Shown here piece after piece: positions 56,277-64,000 of a stretch of 64,000 nucleotides of DNA. Source of the stretch: Candidatus Binatia bacterium (lineage in GTDB: Bacteria > Desulfobacterota > Binatia > UBA12015); the NCBI GenBank assembly GCA_036563615.1, contig DATCMB010000016.1, positions 1 through 64,000 on the forward strand. The letters are read 5' to 3'. The position numbers were made by a program, and so were the translations under genes. The notes beneath the pieces are model-generated. The model saw nothing but the letters and a program-made list of their open reading frames with translations. It searched no databases and had not been told where the DNA came from. Within the stretch, counting starts at the first letter, position 1. Every line of letters begins with the position of its first letter.

Positions 56277-56299
56277 CCGGACGATCGTCCGGAAATGTA
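56277..56299 (-). promoter_or_regulatory. Palindromic operator and -10 box before the ALDH gene
   Basis: CCGGACGATCGTCCGG at 56277-56292 is a perfect 16-bp palindrome. Immediately upstream on the minus strand lies TACATT (56299-56294), a good -10 match. The -35 is not clear. The palindrome would cover the transcription start, a typical repressor site (TetR- or MarR-like). Confidence 0.5.
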
Positions 56300-56363
56300 G
56301 CGCCCGCTATCCGCGCCCACGGCTAGCAGGATCGCATGCGCGCTCCAAGCGGGTCGCGCGGGC

Positions 56364-56393
56364 TTGTCCGTCGCGAGACCGTTCCGCTAGCTC
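56364..56393 (+). promoter_or_regulatory. Possible leaderless promoter of the acyltransferase gene
   Basis: TTGTCC at 56364-56369, an 18-bp spacer and TAGCTC at 56388-56393, with 6 nt to the GTG at 56400. Both boxes are imperfect. The absence of any ribosome-binding sequence supports the call. Confidence 0.4.
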
Positions 56394-56399
56394 TGCTGC

Positions 56400-57449
56400 G
56401 TGACCGCGTCGCCCGCCACGCAGCGCCTCGCCTCGATCGACATGGTGAAGGGCCTGGCGATCATCGGCGTGACCTTCATCCACTCGACGGTCCTCGGCCA
56501 GGACTCGCTGTGGATGACGCTGCTCGTCGTGCACTCGGTGCCGGTGTTTCTCGTGCTCTTCGGGATGAACTCCGAGTCGTGGTTCCGGCGCCACACGGGT
56601 GAGCGGCGCACCCTCGAGTGGTGGGAGCGCGGCGTCAAGCGCATCCTCATTCCGGCCTGGGCGACGCTCGCGGTGTGGTGGGTGATGGTGCTGGTCCTGA
56701 AGCCGGCGATCGTGCGCGTCACGCCGAGCCTGCCGCTCTACCACCTGATCGGCTACATGAAGCAAGTCGGGATGGGCTGGTTCGTGACCGTCGTCCTGCA
56801 GCTCGTCCTGCTCTTCCCGCTCTTCCACTGGCTCGCACGCCGGGCGGGGATCGCGGTCGTGCTCGCGCTCGGGCTCGCGGCGACGCTGGTGACGCTCTTC
56901 TACGTGCAGACGATCCGCGGCTCGCTCGGGCTGAGCGGCTGGATGGTGCTGTCGCCGCGCTTCTTCGCGCACGTCGCGTTCGGCATGCTGCTCGCGCCCT
57001 ACGCCGGACGCCTCGGTCGGCGCGCGGTGATCGCCGCGCTCGTCGCCTACGTCGTCCTCGCGCTCGTGCAGGAGAAGGTGCTGCTCGCGGCGTGGTGGCG
57101 GTTCGCGAACCGCCTGCTCGAGCTGCCGCTCACCGTCCTGCTGCTCGCGGCGATGGCGCGCCTCGCGTCCGTCGACGTGCTGCGCACGAGCCTCTCGTGG
57201 CTCGGCCAGCACTCGTTCGGGCTCTACCTGGGCCAGCTCCTGACCCACAACGGCTTCCTATTCGCGTTCGGCGGCGAGTGCACGATCTTCGGCTGCCAGG
57301 GCGGCGTCTTCGAGCGCTTCGACCTGTGGGTCTACACGGGGATCCTCGCCGCGGGATCGCTCTTCTTCCTCGCCCTCGGCCACGCGGCGCTGCGGCTCGC
57401 GGAGTCGCTGCGCACCAACGGCGTGCCGCTGCCCGACCTGTCGACCTGA
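56400..57449 (+). CDS. Acyltransferase 3 family membrane protein
   Basis: A 349-residue multi-pass membrane protein of the OafA/YrhL-like acyltransferase-3 family (PF01757). About ten hydrophobic segments are visible. The N-terminus has LASIDMVKGLAIIGVTFIHST, with the arginine/histidine motif position occupied by Lys17 and His27, and the C-terminus ends in a polar tail. Such enzymes move acyl groups onto sugars, peptidoglycan or lipids from the periplasmic side. The acceptor is unknown. It starts with GTG at 56400 and has no linked glycan genes in the immediate neighbourhood. Confidence 0.88.
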   Translation: MTASPATQRLASIDMVKGLAIIGVTFIHSTVLGQDSLWMTLLVVHSVPVFLVLFGMNSESWFRRHTGERRTLEWWERGVKRILIPAWATLAVWWVMVLVLKPAIVRVTPSLPLYHLIGYMKQVGMGWFVTVVLQLVLLFPLFHWLARRAGIAVVLALGLAATLVTLFYVQTIRGSLGLSGWMVLSPRFFAHVAFGMLLAPYAGRLGRRAVIAALVAYVVLALVQEKVLLAAWWRFANRLLELPLTVLLLAAMARLASVDVLRTSLSWLGQHSFGLYLGQLLTHNGFLFAFGGECTIFGCQGGVFERFDLWVYTGILAAGSLFFLALGHAALRLAESLRTNGVPLPDLST

Positions 57450-57501
57450 GACGCCAGTCCTGATACGCGCGCGGCAGGGCGTCCGGCGTCGGGAGAAGGA
57501 C

Positions 57502-58587
57502 ATGGAAGCGAGCGAGCGCATCTTTTCCTGCGACGACCACATCGACCTGTGGGCGCTGCCGCCGGACCTCTGGCAGGCGCGCATGCCGGAGAAGCTCAGA
57601 CCCCTCGCGCCGCGGGTCGTCGAGCGCAGCAAGCACAAGCTCTGGGTCGCGGGCGACAAGGTGCTCGGCCCGAGCGGCCTCACGATCGCGCAGTACAGCG
57701 CGATCGCGCGCGCCGGCATCGAGGACGACGGCCTGCGCGCGAGCACGCCCGAGCTGCGGCTCCAGGACATGGACCTCGACGGCATCTGGTCGTCGGTCAT
57801 CTACGGACCGTCGCTGCTCGGTCTGCAGATCGACGACCTCGAGCTCAAGGCGGAGTGCCTGCGCGCGTACAACGACTGGGCGGCCGAGTTCAACGCGGTC
57901 GCTCCGCAGCGCCTGTGCGTGCTGCCGGTGCTGCCGGCGCACGATCCCGCGGCCGCGGTCGCGGAGCTCGAGCGCGTCGCGAAGCTCGGCCACCGCGGCG
58001 CGATCCTCTACTGCTTCGAGACGCGCGTCACCGACCCGGCGTGGGAGCGGCTCTGGCAAGCGGCCGCGAGCCTCGAGCTGCCGATCAGCTTCCACATCGG
58101 CGGCGGCGGCTCGCTGATCGAGCTCGACGCGCAGAGCTGGAAGCTCGCCGCGTGGTCGGCGGTGACGCCGATGCAGATGGACGAGCCGCTTGCGGCGATG
58201 GTCTTCTCGGGCGCGCTCGAGCGCAATCCGAAGATGAAGCTCGTCCTCGCCGAGGCGGGCATCGGCTGGATCCCGTACCTCGTCGAGCGCATGGACGCGG
58301 TCGCCGACAAGCACCTGCACGCGGCGAAGGACTACCGCATCAAGCAAAAACCCAGCGAGATCTTCCGCCAGCAGGTGCTGGTGACCTTCGAGGAGGAGCC
58401 GCTCGGACCGCAGCTCCTGCCGCTGATCGGCGCCGACAACGTCATGTGGGCGTCGGACTACCCGCACCCCGACAGCCCGTTCCCGCACTCACGCAAAGCG
58501 ATCGACGAAGCGTTCGCAGGGCTCGACCCGGCGCTGCGCCGCAAAGCGACGGCCGAGAACTGCGCGCGCCTCTACCACCTCGTCTGA
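57502..58587 (+). CDS. Amidohydrolase-family (PF04909) protein
   Basis: A TIM-barrel metal-dependent hydrolase or decarboxylase of 361 residues. The first metal motif reads SCDDHIDLW, with an Asp-x-His-type pattern. A histidine in FHIGGGG, a conserved glutamate region LVLAEAGIGWIPYLVERMD, and ASDYPHPDSPFP carry the remaining ligands. The family includes aminocarboxymuconate-semialdehyde-type decarboxylases and other hydrolases, so the reaction is uncertain. GGGAGAAGG precedes the ATG. It is followed after 12 bp by a crotonase-fold gene, so both probably act on one substrate. Confidence 0.9.
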   Translation: MEASERIFSCDDHIDLWALPPDLWQARMPEKLRPLAPRVVERSKHKLWVAGDKVLGPSGLTIAQYSAIARAGIEDDGLRASTPELRLQDMDLDGIWSSVIYGPSLLGLQIDDLELKAECLRAYNDWAAEFNAVAPQRLCVLPVLPAHDPAAAVAELERVAKLGHRGAILYCFETRVTDPAWERLWQAAASLELPISFHIGGGGSLIELDAQSWKLAAWSAVTPMQMDEPLAAMVFSGALERNPKMKLVLAEAGIGWIPYLVERMDAVADKHLHAAKDYRIKQKPSEIFRQQVLVTFEEEPLGPQLLPLIGADNVMWASDYPHPDSPFPHSRKAIDEAFAGLDPALRRKATAENCARLYHLV

Positions 58588-58599
58588 GAGAGAGCACCG

Positions 58600-59403
58600 G
58601 TGGATTTCAAAGACCTGCTGTACGAGAAGGACGGCCACGTCCTGACCCTGACCCTCAACCGCCCCGAGCGCATGAACGCGCTCAACCACAACCTGCTCAA
58701 GGTCGAGCTGCCCGAGGCGATCCGACGCGCGCGCGAGGATACCGACGTGCGCGTGGTGATCATCACCGGCGCCGGCGAGAAGGCCTTCTGCTCGGGCGCG
58801 GATCTCAAGGACGCCGCGGAGACCGGCTCGATCGGCGGCACCTCGGGTCCCTCGCAGGGACCGTACTACCGCGGCACGCCGACCGACTTCCTGCACGTCG
58901 GCTTCGACAAGCCGGTGATCGTCGCGGTGAACGGCATGTGCCTCGGCGCCGGTCTGCACTTCGTCGCCGACGGCGACCTGATCCTCGCCGCCGACCACGC
59001 GACCTTCTTCGACACCCACGTGCGCGTCGGACAAGTGTTCGCGCTCGAGGCGATCGGGCTCCTGCGCCGCATGCCGTTCGGCGAGGTGATGCGCATGATG
59101 CTGCTCTCGGGCACCGAGCGTCTGAGCGCCGCCGACGCACACCGGCTCGGGCTGGTCAGCGAGGTGGTGCCGCGCACCGAGCTGCTCGCGCGCGCGAAGG
59201 CGCACGCGGCGACGATCGCGGAGTTCTCGCCGGCGACGATCGCCGCGAGCAAGCGCGCGATGTGGCAGGCGCTCGAGCACGGCCTCACCGACGCGCTCGA
59301 GCGCGGCTGGCGCGAGATCTACCAGCACTGGTCGCACCCCGACTACCTCGAGGGTCCGCGCGCGTTCGCCGAGAAGCGCAAGCCGAACTGGACGGTGCGC
59401 TGA
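58600..59403 (+). CDS. Enoyl-CoA hydratase/isomerase-like protein without the catalytic glutamates
   Basis: A crotonase-superfamily protein of 267 residues. The CoA oxyanion loop is ITGAGEKAFCSGADLKD and the second NGMCLGAGLHFVADGDL. The two glutamates of classical hydratases (Glu144 and Glu164 in the rat enzyme) align with His120 and His140, so simple hydratase activity is unlikely. It may act as an isomerase, hydrolase or dehalogenase-like crotonase. The start is a GTG at 58600, after AGAGAG. It overlaps no neighbour and is co-directional with the amidohydrolase. Confidence 0.85.
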   Translation: MDFKDLLYEKDGHVLTLTLNRPERMNALNHNLLKVELPEAIRRAREDTDVRVVIITGAGEKAFCSGADLKDAAETGSIGGTSGPSQGPYYRGTPTDFLHVGFDKPVIVAVNGMCLGAGLHFVADGDLILAADHATFFDTHVRVGQVFALEAIGLLRRMPFGEVMRMMLLSGTERLSAADAHRLGLVSEVVPRTELLARAKAHAATIAEFSPATIAASKRAMWQALEHGLTDALERGWREIYQHWSHPDYLEGPRAFAEKRKPNWTVR

Positions 59404-59423
59404 GCCGCGCGTCGGGCGGACGT

Positions 59424-59456
59424 CGGCGGTCGCTCGTCGTCAGACGAGCGTCGCCG
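59424..59456. terminator. Bulged hairpin over the gluQ stop
   Basis: CGCTCGTC (59431-59438) and GACGAGCG (59443-59450) with a 4-nt loop, extended after a bulge by CGGCG and CGCCG (59424-59428, 59452-59456). The gluQ stop codon begins in the loop. It lies between the crotonase and gluQ 3' ends. Confidence 0.5.
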
Positions 59457-60408
59457 GCAGCCGCGCCTCGGTGCGGCCGCGGAGTGCCGACAGATCGACC
59501 GTGGCGAGCAGCTCGCGCGGCGTCACGGCGCGGACGTCGTCCGACACCAGTCCCAGCGTGCGCGCGAGGAACGCGACCAGCTCGCGCGGGTCGCGGCCGG
59601 CCTCGCGGTGCTCGCGCAGCGGCACGCCGCGCGCGCGCTTCGCGAGCCGCGCGCCGGACGCGTCGACGACGAGCGGCGCGTGCGCGAAGCCCGGCGGCTC
59701 GCCGCCGAGCAAGCGCGCGAGCAGTGCTTGACGCGGCGCCGACGACAGCAGATCGGCCCCGCGCACGACCTCCGTGATGCCCATCGCGAGATCGTCGACC
59801 ACGACCGCGAGCTGGTACGCGTACACGCCGTCGCCGCGCTTCAGGACGAAATCCCCGACCGCGGCCGCGACGTCCTGCACGACCTCGCCCTGAAAGCGGT
59901 CGTGCAGCGCGACGACCTCGCCCTCCGGCACGCGCAGACGCACCGCAGGCGGACGCTTCCACGCCCGCTCGCGCAGGCCGTGCGCGCGACAGAGCCCGGG
60001 GTAGCGCGGTCCCTCCTCGCCCGCGTGCGGCGCGCTCGCGATGCGCGCCACCTCGGCGCGCGAGCAGTCGCACAGATAGACGAGGTCGCGACGCGCGAGG
60101 TCCGCGAGCGCCGCCTCGTAGCGCTCGTGGCGCTGCGACTGCACGTACGGACCGTACGGCCCGCCGACGTCCGGACCCTCGTCCCAGTCGAGGCCGAGCC
60201 AGCGCAGGTCGTCGAGCTGACGCTCCGCCATGCCGGGGACGACGCGCGGACGGTCGATGTCCTCGACGCGCAGCACGAACGTGCCGCCGGCCGCGCGCGC
60301 CGCGAGCCAGGCGACGAGCGCGCTCGCCGCCGAGCCCAGGTGCAGCTCACCTGTTGGTGAAGGTGCAAAGCGGCCGCGATAGGTCGTCGGTCTCGGATCG
60401 CCGGTCAT
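59440..60408 (-). CDS. gluQ: Glutamyl-Q tRNA(Asp) synthetase
   Basis: A 322-residue truncated glutamyl-tRNA synthetase homologue that loads glutamate onto queuosine at the tRNA(Asp) wobble position. It has the HIGH-like motif FAPSPTGELHLGS at about 14-27, the zinc-binding cysteines in YLCDCSRAEV and PGLC, and a KMSKS-like RLAKR. It lacks the anticodon-binding domain, as do all GluQ proteins, which have 300 or so residues. It works on the product of the same queuosine pathway that needs queE, 12 kb away. Confidence 0.93.
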   Translation of the reverse strand: MTGDPRPTTYRGRFAPSPTGELHLGSAASALVAWLAARAAGGTFVLRVEDIDRPRVVPGMAERQLDDLRWLGLDWDEGPDVGGPYGPYVQSQRHERYEAALADLARRDLVYLCDCSRAEVARIASAPHAGEEGPRYPGLCRAHGLRERAWKRPPAVRLRVPEGEVVALHDRFQGEVVQDVAAAVGDFVLKRGDGVYAYQLAVVVDDLAMGITEVVRGADLLSSAPRQALLARLLGGEPPGFAHAPLVVDASGARLAKRARGVPLREHREAGRDPRELVAFLARTLGLVSDDVRAVTPRELLATVDLSALRGRTEARLPATLV

Positions 60409-60530
60409 CGCAGCAGCACGCCTCGTGATGACGGGCGCCTTGACCGCCGGCGGCCCGCCGTGGTGTCGTGGCGCCCTTCCGCGTCCGCGCCATGCGCGAA
60501 CGCGGCACGAAGATAGAGGTTACGCTCCGA

Positions 60531-60923
60531 ATGTCGACCACCGCGATCCGCCTCCTGCTGTGGCTCGCGTTGCTGGTTGCGCTGCCCGTCCCGTACTGGG
60601 TGTTCGAGCCTGGCCGCGCGTCGACGCTGTGGCTCGCGGAGCTGACGGCCTACGTGCTCGCGATGCTGCTCGCCGAGGGCGGCATGGTGACGCGTCTGGT
60701 CGCGACGCTGTTCGTGGTGCAGGTGCTCGCCTTCACCGGGATCACGTACGTCGTCGCGCGCTACGCGAGCGCGGCGCTCGCGCGCGTCGCCTCGGCCTCG
60801 GGTCGCACCGCGGTGGCGCTCGCCGCCGTCGCGCTCGTGCTCGGCACCGCGCTCCTTCCGATCTACCGCTCGCCGCTCGTCGCGGGCGGCGAGCCCGTCA
60901 ACCTGGTTGGGCTCTTCCAGTAG
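60531..60923 (+). CDS. Small four-helix membrane protein of unknown function
   Basis: A 130-residue hydrophobic protein with four predicted transmembrane segments at about residues 6-26, 33-52, 58-78 and 88-112. There are no charged catalytic motifs, cysteines or known signatures. The ATG at 60531 starts [12 protein letters not shown], giving a good first helix; the frame extends further upstream without support. It ends 1 bp before the DUF3604 start, so it is probably co-transcribed and may be a membrane partner. This is inference from position. Confidence 0.7.
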   Translation: MSTTAIRLLLWLALLVALPVPYWVFEPGRASTLWLAELTAYVLAMLLAEGGMVTRLVATLFVVQVLAFTGITYVVARYASAALARVASASGRTAVALAAVALVLGTALLPIYRSPLVAGGEPVNLVGLFQ

Positions 60924-60924
60924 C

Positions 60925-62994
60925 GTGTCGATCCCTCGCCTTCTTCGTCGCCCGGCGCGACGCTCCGCCTTCGTCGTCGCGCTCGTGCCGCTGCTCGCGT
61001 CCTTCGCGTTCGCCACGGCGCAGGACGCGAGCCCGACGCCGGAACTCACGCCTGCTGCGACGTCACGACCGGACGCGAGCGCGACGCCGCAGCCCACCGC
61101 CACCGCGACGCCGACGCCGGCTTTCACCCGCACCGAGCAGCGCGCGCCGTGCGACCACTACGACCCGCTGCGCCGTCCGTTCTTCGGCGACCTGCACGTG
61201 CACACCGCCTTCTCGCTCGACGCGAGCACGCAGGGCATCCGCAACCGCCCGCGCGACGCCTACCGGCTCGCGCGCGGCGAGGAGATCGATCTTTCGCCCT
61301 ACGACGCGCGAGGACGTCCGCTGCGCAAGATCCGCCTCGCGCGCCCGCTCGACTTCGCGGCGGTCACCGACCACGCCGAGTTCTTCGGCGAGCTCAACAT
61401 CTGCGAGACGCCGGGGCTGCCCGGCCACGACGGCCCGACGTGCATGATCTACCGCCGCTGGCCGCGCCTCGCCTACTTCCTGATCAACGGACGCGCGGCG
61501 GGCGGCGGCAGCAACGTCGAGCGCTTTCGCTTCTGCGGCGAGCAAGCACAAGATTGTCTCGCGGCCGCGCGCACGCCGTGGAAGGAGATCCAGGAAGCCG
61601 CCGAGGGCGCGTACGACCGCACCAGCGCCTGCCGCTTCACGACCTTCATCGGCTACGAGTGGACCGCCGCGCCGGACAGCAACAACCTGCACCGCAACGT
61701 GCTGTTCCGGAACCACAACGTTCCGAAGCTGCCGATCAGCTACCTCGACGAGCCGACCGTCACCGGTCTCTGGCGACGCCTCGAGGAGGAGTGCGCGCGC
61801 GGCGTCGAGGGCTGCGAGGCGGTCGTCATCCCGCACAACTCGAACCTGAGCGGCGGGCTCATGTTCCAGACCGTGCAGGAGGACGGCTCGCCGATCGACG
61901 CCGAGTACGCCGCGGCGCGCGCCGCCGCGGAGCCGCTCGCCGAGATCATGCAACACAAGGGCGACTCGGAGTGCGCCGTCGCCGGCGCGACACGCGACGA
62001 GCTGTGCGGCTTCGAGAAGCTCCCGTACGACAACTTCGGCGGCAAGTACTCGCGCTTTCTCCGTCGCGCGCCCGAGCCGGGGAACTACCTGCGCCACGCG
62101 CTCGGCCAGGGGCTGCTCTTCGAGGAGAAGATCGGCACGAACCCGTTCAAGCTCGGCTTCGTCGCGAGCACCGACACCCACCTCGGCGCGCCGGGCGCGG
62201 TCGACGAGCAAGGCTACCCCGGGCACGGCGGCGCCGGCACGCCGGCGAAGGACGAGGTGCCGCCTGGGCTCGTCGACGACATCGAGTTCAACCCCGGCGG
62301 CCTCGCCGTGCTGTGGGCCGAGGAGAACTCGCGCGACGCGCTGTTCGCGGCGATGCGCCGCCGCGAAGCGTACGGCACGAGCGGCACGCGCTTGACGGTA
62401 CGCTTCTTCGGCGGCTTCGAGCTGCCGGAGACGCTGTGCGCACGCCCCGACTTCGTCGAGCGCGGCTACGCGGACGGCGTGCCGATGGGCGGCGACCTCC
62501 CCCAGCCGCCACGCAGCGGTGTTGCGCCACGCTTCGCGGTGCGCGCGCTGCGCGACCCCGGCACCGAGCGACGCCCGGGCACGCCGCTGCAGCGGATCCA
62601 GATCGTCAAGGGCTGGATCGAGGGCGACCAGGTGCGCGAGCGCGTGTACGACGTCGCCGGCGGCCCCAACGACGCGAGCGTCGACCTCGCCACGTGCACC
62701 CCGAAGGGCGACGGTGCCGACGAGCTCTGCGCCGTGTGGACCGATCCCGAGTTCGACCCCGCGCAGCGCGCTTTCTGGTACGCGCGCGTGCTCGAGAATC
62801 CGACTTGCCGCTGGAGCACCTACGCGTGCAACGCTGCCGGCGTGCGCTGCGACGACGAGAAGACGATCCGCGAGGGCTTCGAGGGCTGCTGCGACGAGCG
62901 CTACCCGAAGACCATCCAGGAGCGCGCGTGGACGTCGCCGATCTGGTACGCGCCGCGGCCGCACGGGACGCCGGGCGGGGGCTCCGGGAGCTGA
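60925..62994 (+). CDS. Secreted DUF3604 protein
   Basis: A 689-residue protein from the GTG at 60925 (a TTG at 60907 is possible). It carries a signal sequence ([28 protein letters not shown]) followed by a Thr/Pro/Ala-rich spacer to about residue 66. The DUF3604 domain then has [10 protein letters not shown] near 88-97, [23 protein letters not shown], and [13 protein letters not shown]. The His/Asp pattern resembles the PHP metal-dependent phosphoesterase fold. It has many cysteines, which fits an extracytoplasmic location. Function is unknown for the whole family. It is followed 10 bp later by a PpiC-type isomerase. Confidence 0.92.
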   Translation: MSIPRLLRRPARRSAFVVALVPLLASFAFATAQDASPTPELTPAATSRPDASATPQPTATATPTPAFTRTEQRAPCDHYDPLRRPFFGDLHVHTAFSLDASTQGIRNRPRDAYRLARGEEIDLSPYDARGRPLRKIRLARPLDFAAVTDHAEFFGELNICETPGLPGHDGPTCMIYRRWPRLAYFLINGRAAGGGSNVERFRFCGEQAQDCLAAARTPWKEIQEAAEGAYDRTSACRFTTFIGYEWTAAPDSNNLHRNVLFRNHNVPKLPISYLDEPTVTGLWRRLEEECARGVEGCEAVVIPHNSNLSGGLMFQTVQEDGSPIDAEYAAARAAAEPLAEIMQHKGDSECAVAGATRDELCGFEKLPYDNFGGKYSRFLRRAPEPGNYLRHALGQGLLFEEKIGTNPFKLGFVASTDTHLGAPGAVDEQGYPGHGGAGTPAKDEVPPGLVDDIEFNPGGLAVLWAEENSRDALFAAMRRREAYGTSGTRLTVRFFGGFELPETLCARPDFVERGYADGVPMGGDLPQPPRSGVAPRFAVRALRDPGTERRPGTPLQRIQIVKGWIEGDQVRERVYDVAGGPNDASVDLATCTPKGDGADELCAVWTDPEFDPAQRAFWYARVLENPTCRWSTYACNAAGVRCDDEKTIREGFEGCCDERYPKTIQERAWTSPIWYAPRPHGTPGGGSGS

Positions 62995-63004
62995 GGAGCG
63001 CGCC

Positions 63005-64000
63005 GTGCGCTCGCCGCTCGTCCGCCTGCTGGTCCTGGGCACGCTGCTGCTCGCGGCCGAGCGCGTGCTCGCGCTGCACGGCTCGGGCGCAGCGCCGAGC
63101 CGTCCCACGGTGCGCGTCCCGGCGTCGCAGGTCGACGCCGCCGTGCGCGCCTTCGTCGCCGCGACCGGGCGCGCTCCCGACGAGCGCGAGCGCGCGGCGC
63201 TGATCGCCGCCGCGGTCGACGAGGAGATCCTCTACCGCGAGGCGCTCGCGCGCGGCCTCGCGGAGCACGATCCCGTCGTGCAGCAGCGGCTGGTGAGCAA
63301 CATGGCGTTCGTCGACGCGGAGGGCGAGGTCGCTGCGGACACGGCAAGGCGGCACCGCGACGCGCTCGCGCTCGGCATGGCGACGAGCGACGTCGTCGTG
63401 CGCCGCCGCTTGATCGACCGGATGCGCGCGCTGCTCGAAGAGCCGGCGTTCGCGGACGCGCCGACCGACGACGAGCTCGCGGCGACACTCGCCGCCGAGC
63501 CCGAGCGCTTCCTGCGCCCCGAGCGGGTACGCATCAGCCAGGTGATGGTGCGCCGCGACGCACGCGACCCGTCCGACCTCGCACGGGACGCGGCTCACGC
63601 GCAGCAACGCGCCGACCGCGACGTTCACGGCGCGCCCGACGCGCGTGCCGTCGCGCAGCGGCTCCTCGCCGCGGGCCTGCCCGATCCGAGCCGCGAGCCC
63701 GACGCGCTGGCGCGGGTCGGCGACGCTTCACCGCTGCCGGCGCACCTGCCGCTGCAGGGCGAGCACGACCTCGCGCGCCTGTTCGGCGCGTCGTTCGCGC
63801 GCGACGTGCTCGCGCTGCCGGTCGGACGCTGGAGCGGCCCGATCTCCTCGCCCTACGGCGAGCACCTCGTCTGGGTGCACGAGCGCGCGCCCACCGAGCC
63901 GCTGCCGCTCGACGCCGTCCGCGGCGAGCTCACCGAGCTCGTGCGCAGCCGCCGTGCGCAGGCCGCGCTCGAGCGTGCGCTCGCCGAGCTGCGCGCGCGC
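63005..64000 (+). CDS. PpiC-type peptidyl-prolyl isomerase, incomplete at window end
   Basis: The first 332 codons of a gene that runs past position 64000 without a stop. It starts with GTG after GAGGAGC and has a signal-like segment (PLVRLLVLGTLLLAAERVLA). A helical SurA-like N-terminal part follows (ALIAAAVDEEILYREALARGLAEHDPVVQQRLVSNM, given in parts as family-typical). A parvulin domain from about residue 178 (RVRISQVMVRR) ends in VGRWSGPISSPYGEHLVWVHERAP near 275-300. It is likely to help fold the DUF3604 protein or another secreted partner. Confidence 0.85.
   Translation, partial: MRSPLVRLLVLGTLLLAAERVLALHGSGAAPSRPTVRVPASQVDAAVRAFVAATGRAPDERERAALIAAAVDEEILYREALARGLAEHDPVVQQRLVSNMAFVDAEGEVAADTARRHRDALALGMATSDVVVRRRLIDRMRALLEEPAFADAPTDDELAATLAAEPERFLRPERVRISQVMVRRDARDPSDLARDAAHAQQRADRDVHGAPDARAVAQRLLAAGLPDPSREPDALARVGDASPLPAHLPLQGEHDLARLFGASFARDVLALPVGRWSGPISSPYGEHLVWVHERAPTEPLPLDAVRGELTELVRSRRAQAALERALAELRAR

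Overview
The window is about 64 kb of very GC-rich chromosomal DNA from a Gram-negative bacterium. Coding density is high, GTG starts are frequent and genes often overlap by 1 to 4 bp. I recognise about 53 protein genes and see no rRNA, tRNA, CRISPR array, insertion sequence or prophage. Gene content includes lipid A aminoarabinose modification, Mpl-type murein recycling, a type I NADH dehydrogenase arm, DUF507 and DUF3604 proteins, a bactofilin, a PF09936 methyltransferase beside trmD, an LLM-family oxidoreductase and a Baeyer-Villiger-type monooxygenase. This mix suggests a deltaproteobacterial-grade lineage such as Candidatus Binatota, Myxococcota or Desulfobacterota; that placement is inference from gene content only.

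Layout. Positions 1-8,700 (minus strand) hold a lipoprotein, a small unknown gene and a compact nuo cluster in the order B-G-I-C-D-E-F, which is the whole peripheral arm of complex I and none of the membrane arm. Positions 8,779-15,798 (minus) hold an arn operon: arnB, arnC, a formyltransferase gene and a separate decarboxylase gene in place of bifunctional arnA, then arnD, arnT and a small cysteine-rich protein. Positions 15,960-19,295 carry a phasin-like gene, an FmdB zinc ribbon, and yggT, proC and a maf-yggS fusion. Positions 19,337-24,995 are a murein turnover block: a soluble lytic transglycosylase facing ldcA, a serine hydrolase and mpl. Positions 25,204-27,905 carry two DUF507 genes and groES-groEL. 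Positions 28,085-32,739 are the ffh, rpsP, khpA, rimM, trmD, rplS ribosome and translation block, ending in a bactofilin.

Positions 32,729-36,850 (minus) encode a peptide-type ABC transporter without a binding protein. Positions 36,949-40,260 carry a histidine-tailed protein, a ligase-associated exonuclease and an ATP-dependent DNA ligase. Positions 40,253-42,947 are acyl-CoA synthetase and LLM oxidoreductase genes. Positions 42,992-47,796 carry htpX, an SRPBCC protein, lon and queE. Positions 47,901-51,419 are an AraC regulator, a flavin monooxygenase and a fatty acid hydroxylase-type enzyme. Positions 51,560-59,403 hold a pepsin-like lipoprotein, an M28 peptidase, an aldehyde dehydrogenase, an acyltransferase, an amidohydrolase and a crotonase-fold protein. 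Positions 59,440-64,000 carry gluQ, a membrane protein, a DUF3604 protein and a truncated PpiC-type isomerase.

Two signals run across the window and are not explained by single genes. At least seven first-in-operon genes have a sigma70-like promoter whose -10 box ends only 6-9 nt before the start codon, which suggests leaderless transcripts. Several convergent gene pairs meet at long GC-rich hairpins without T-tracts, two of which contain a stop codon.
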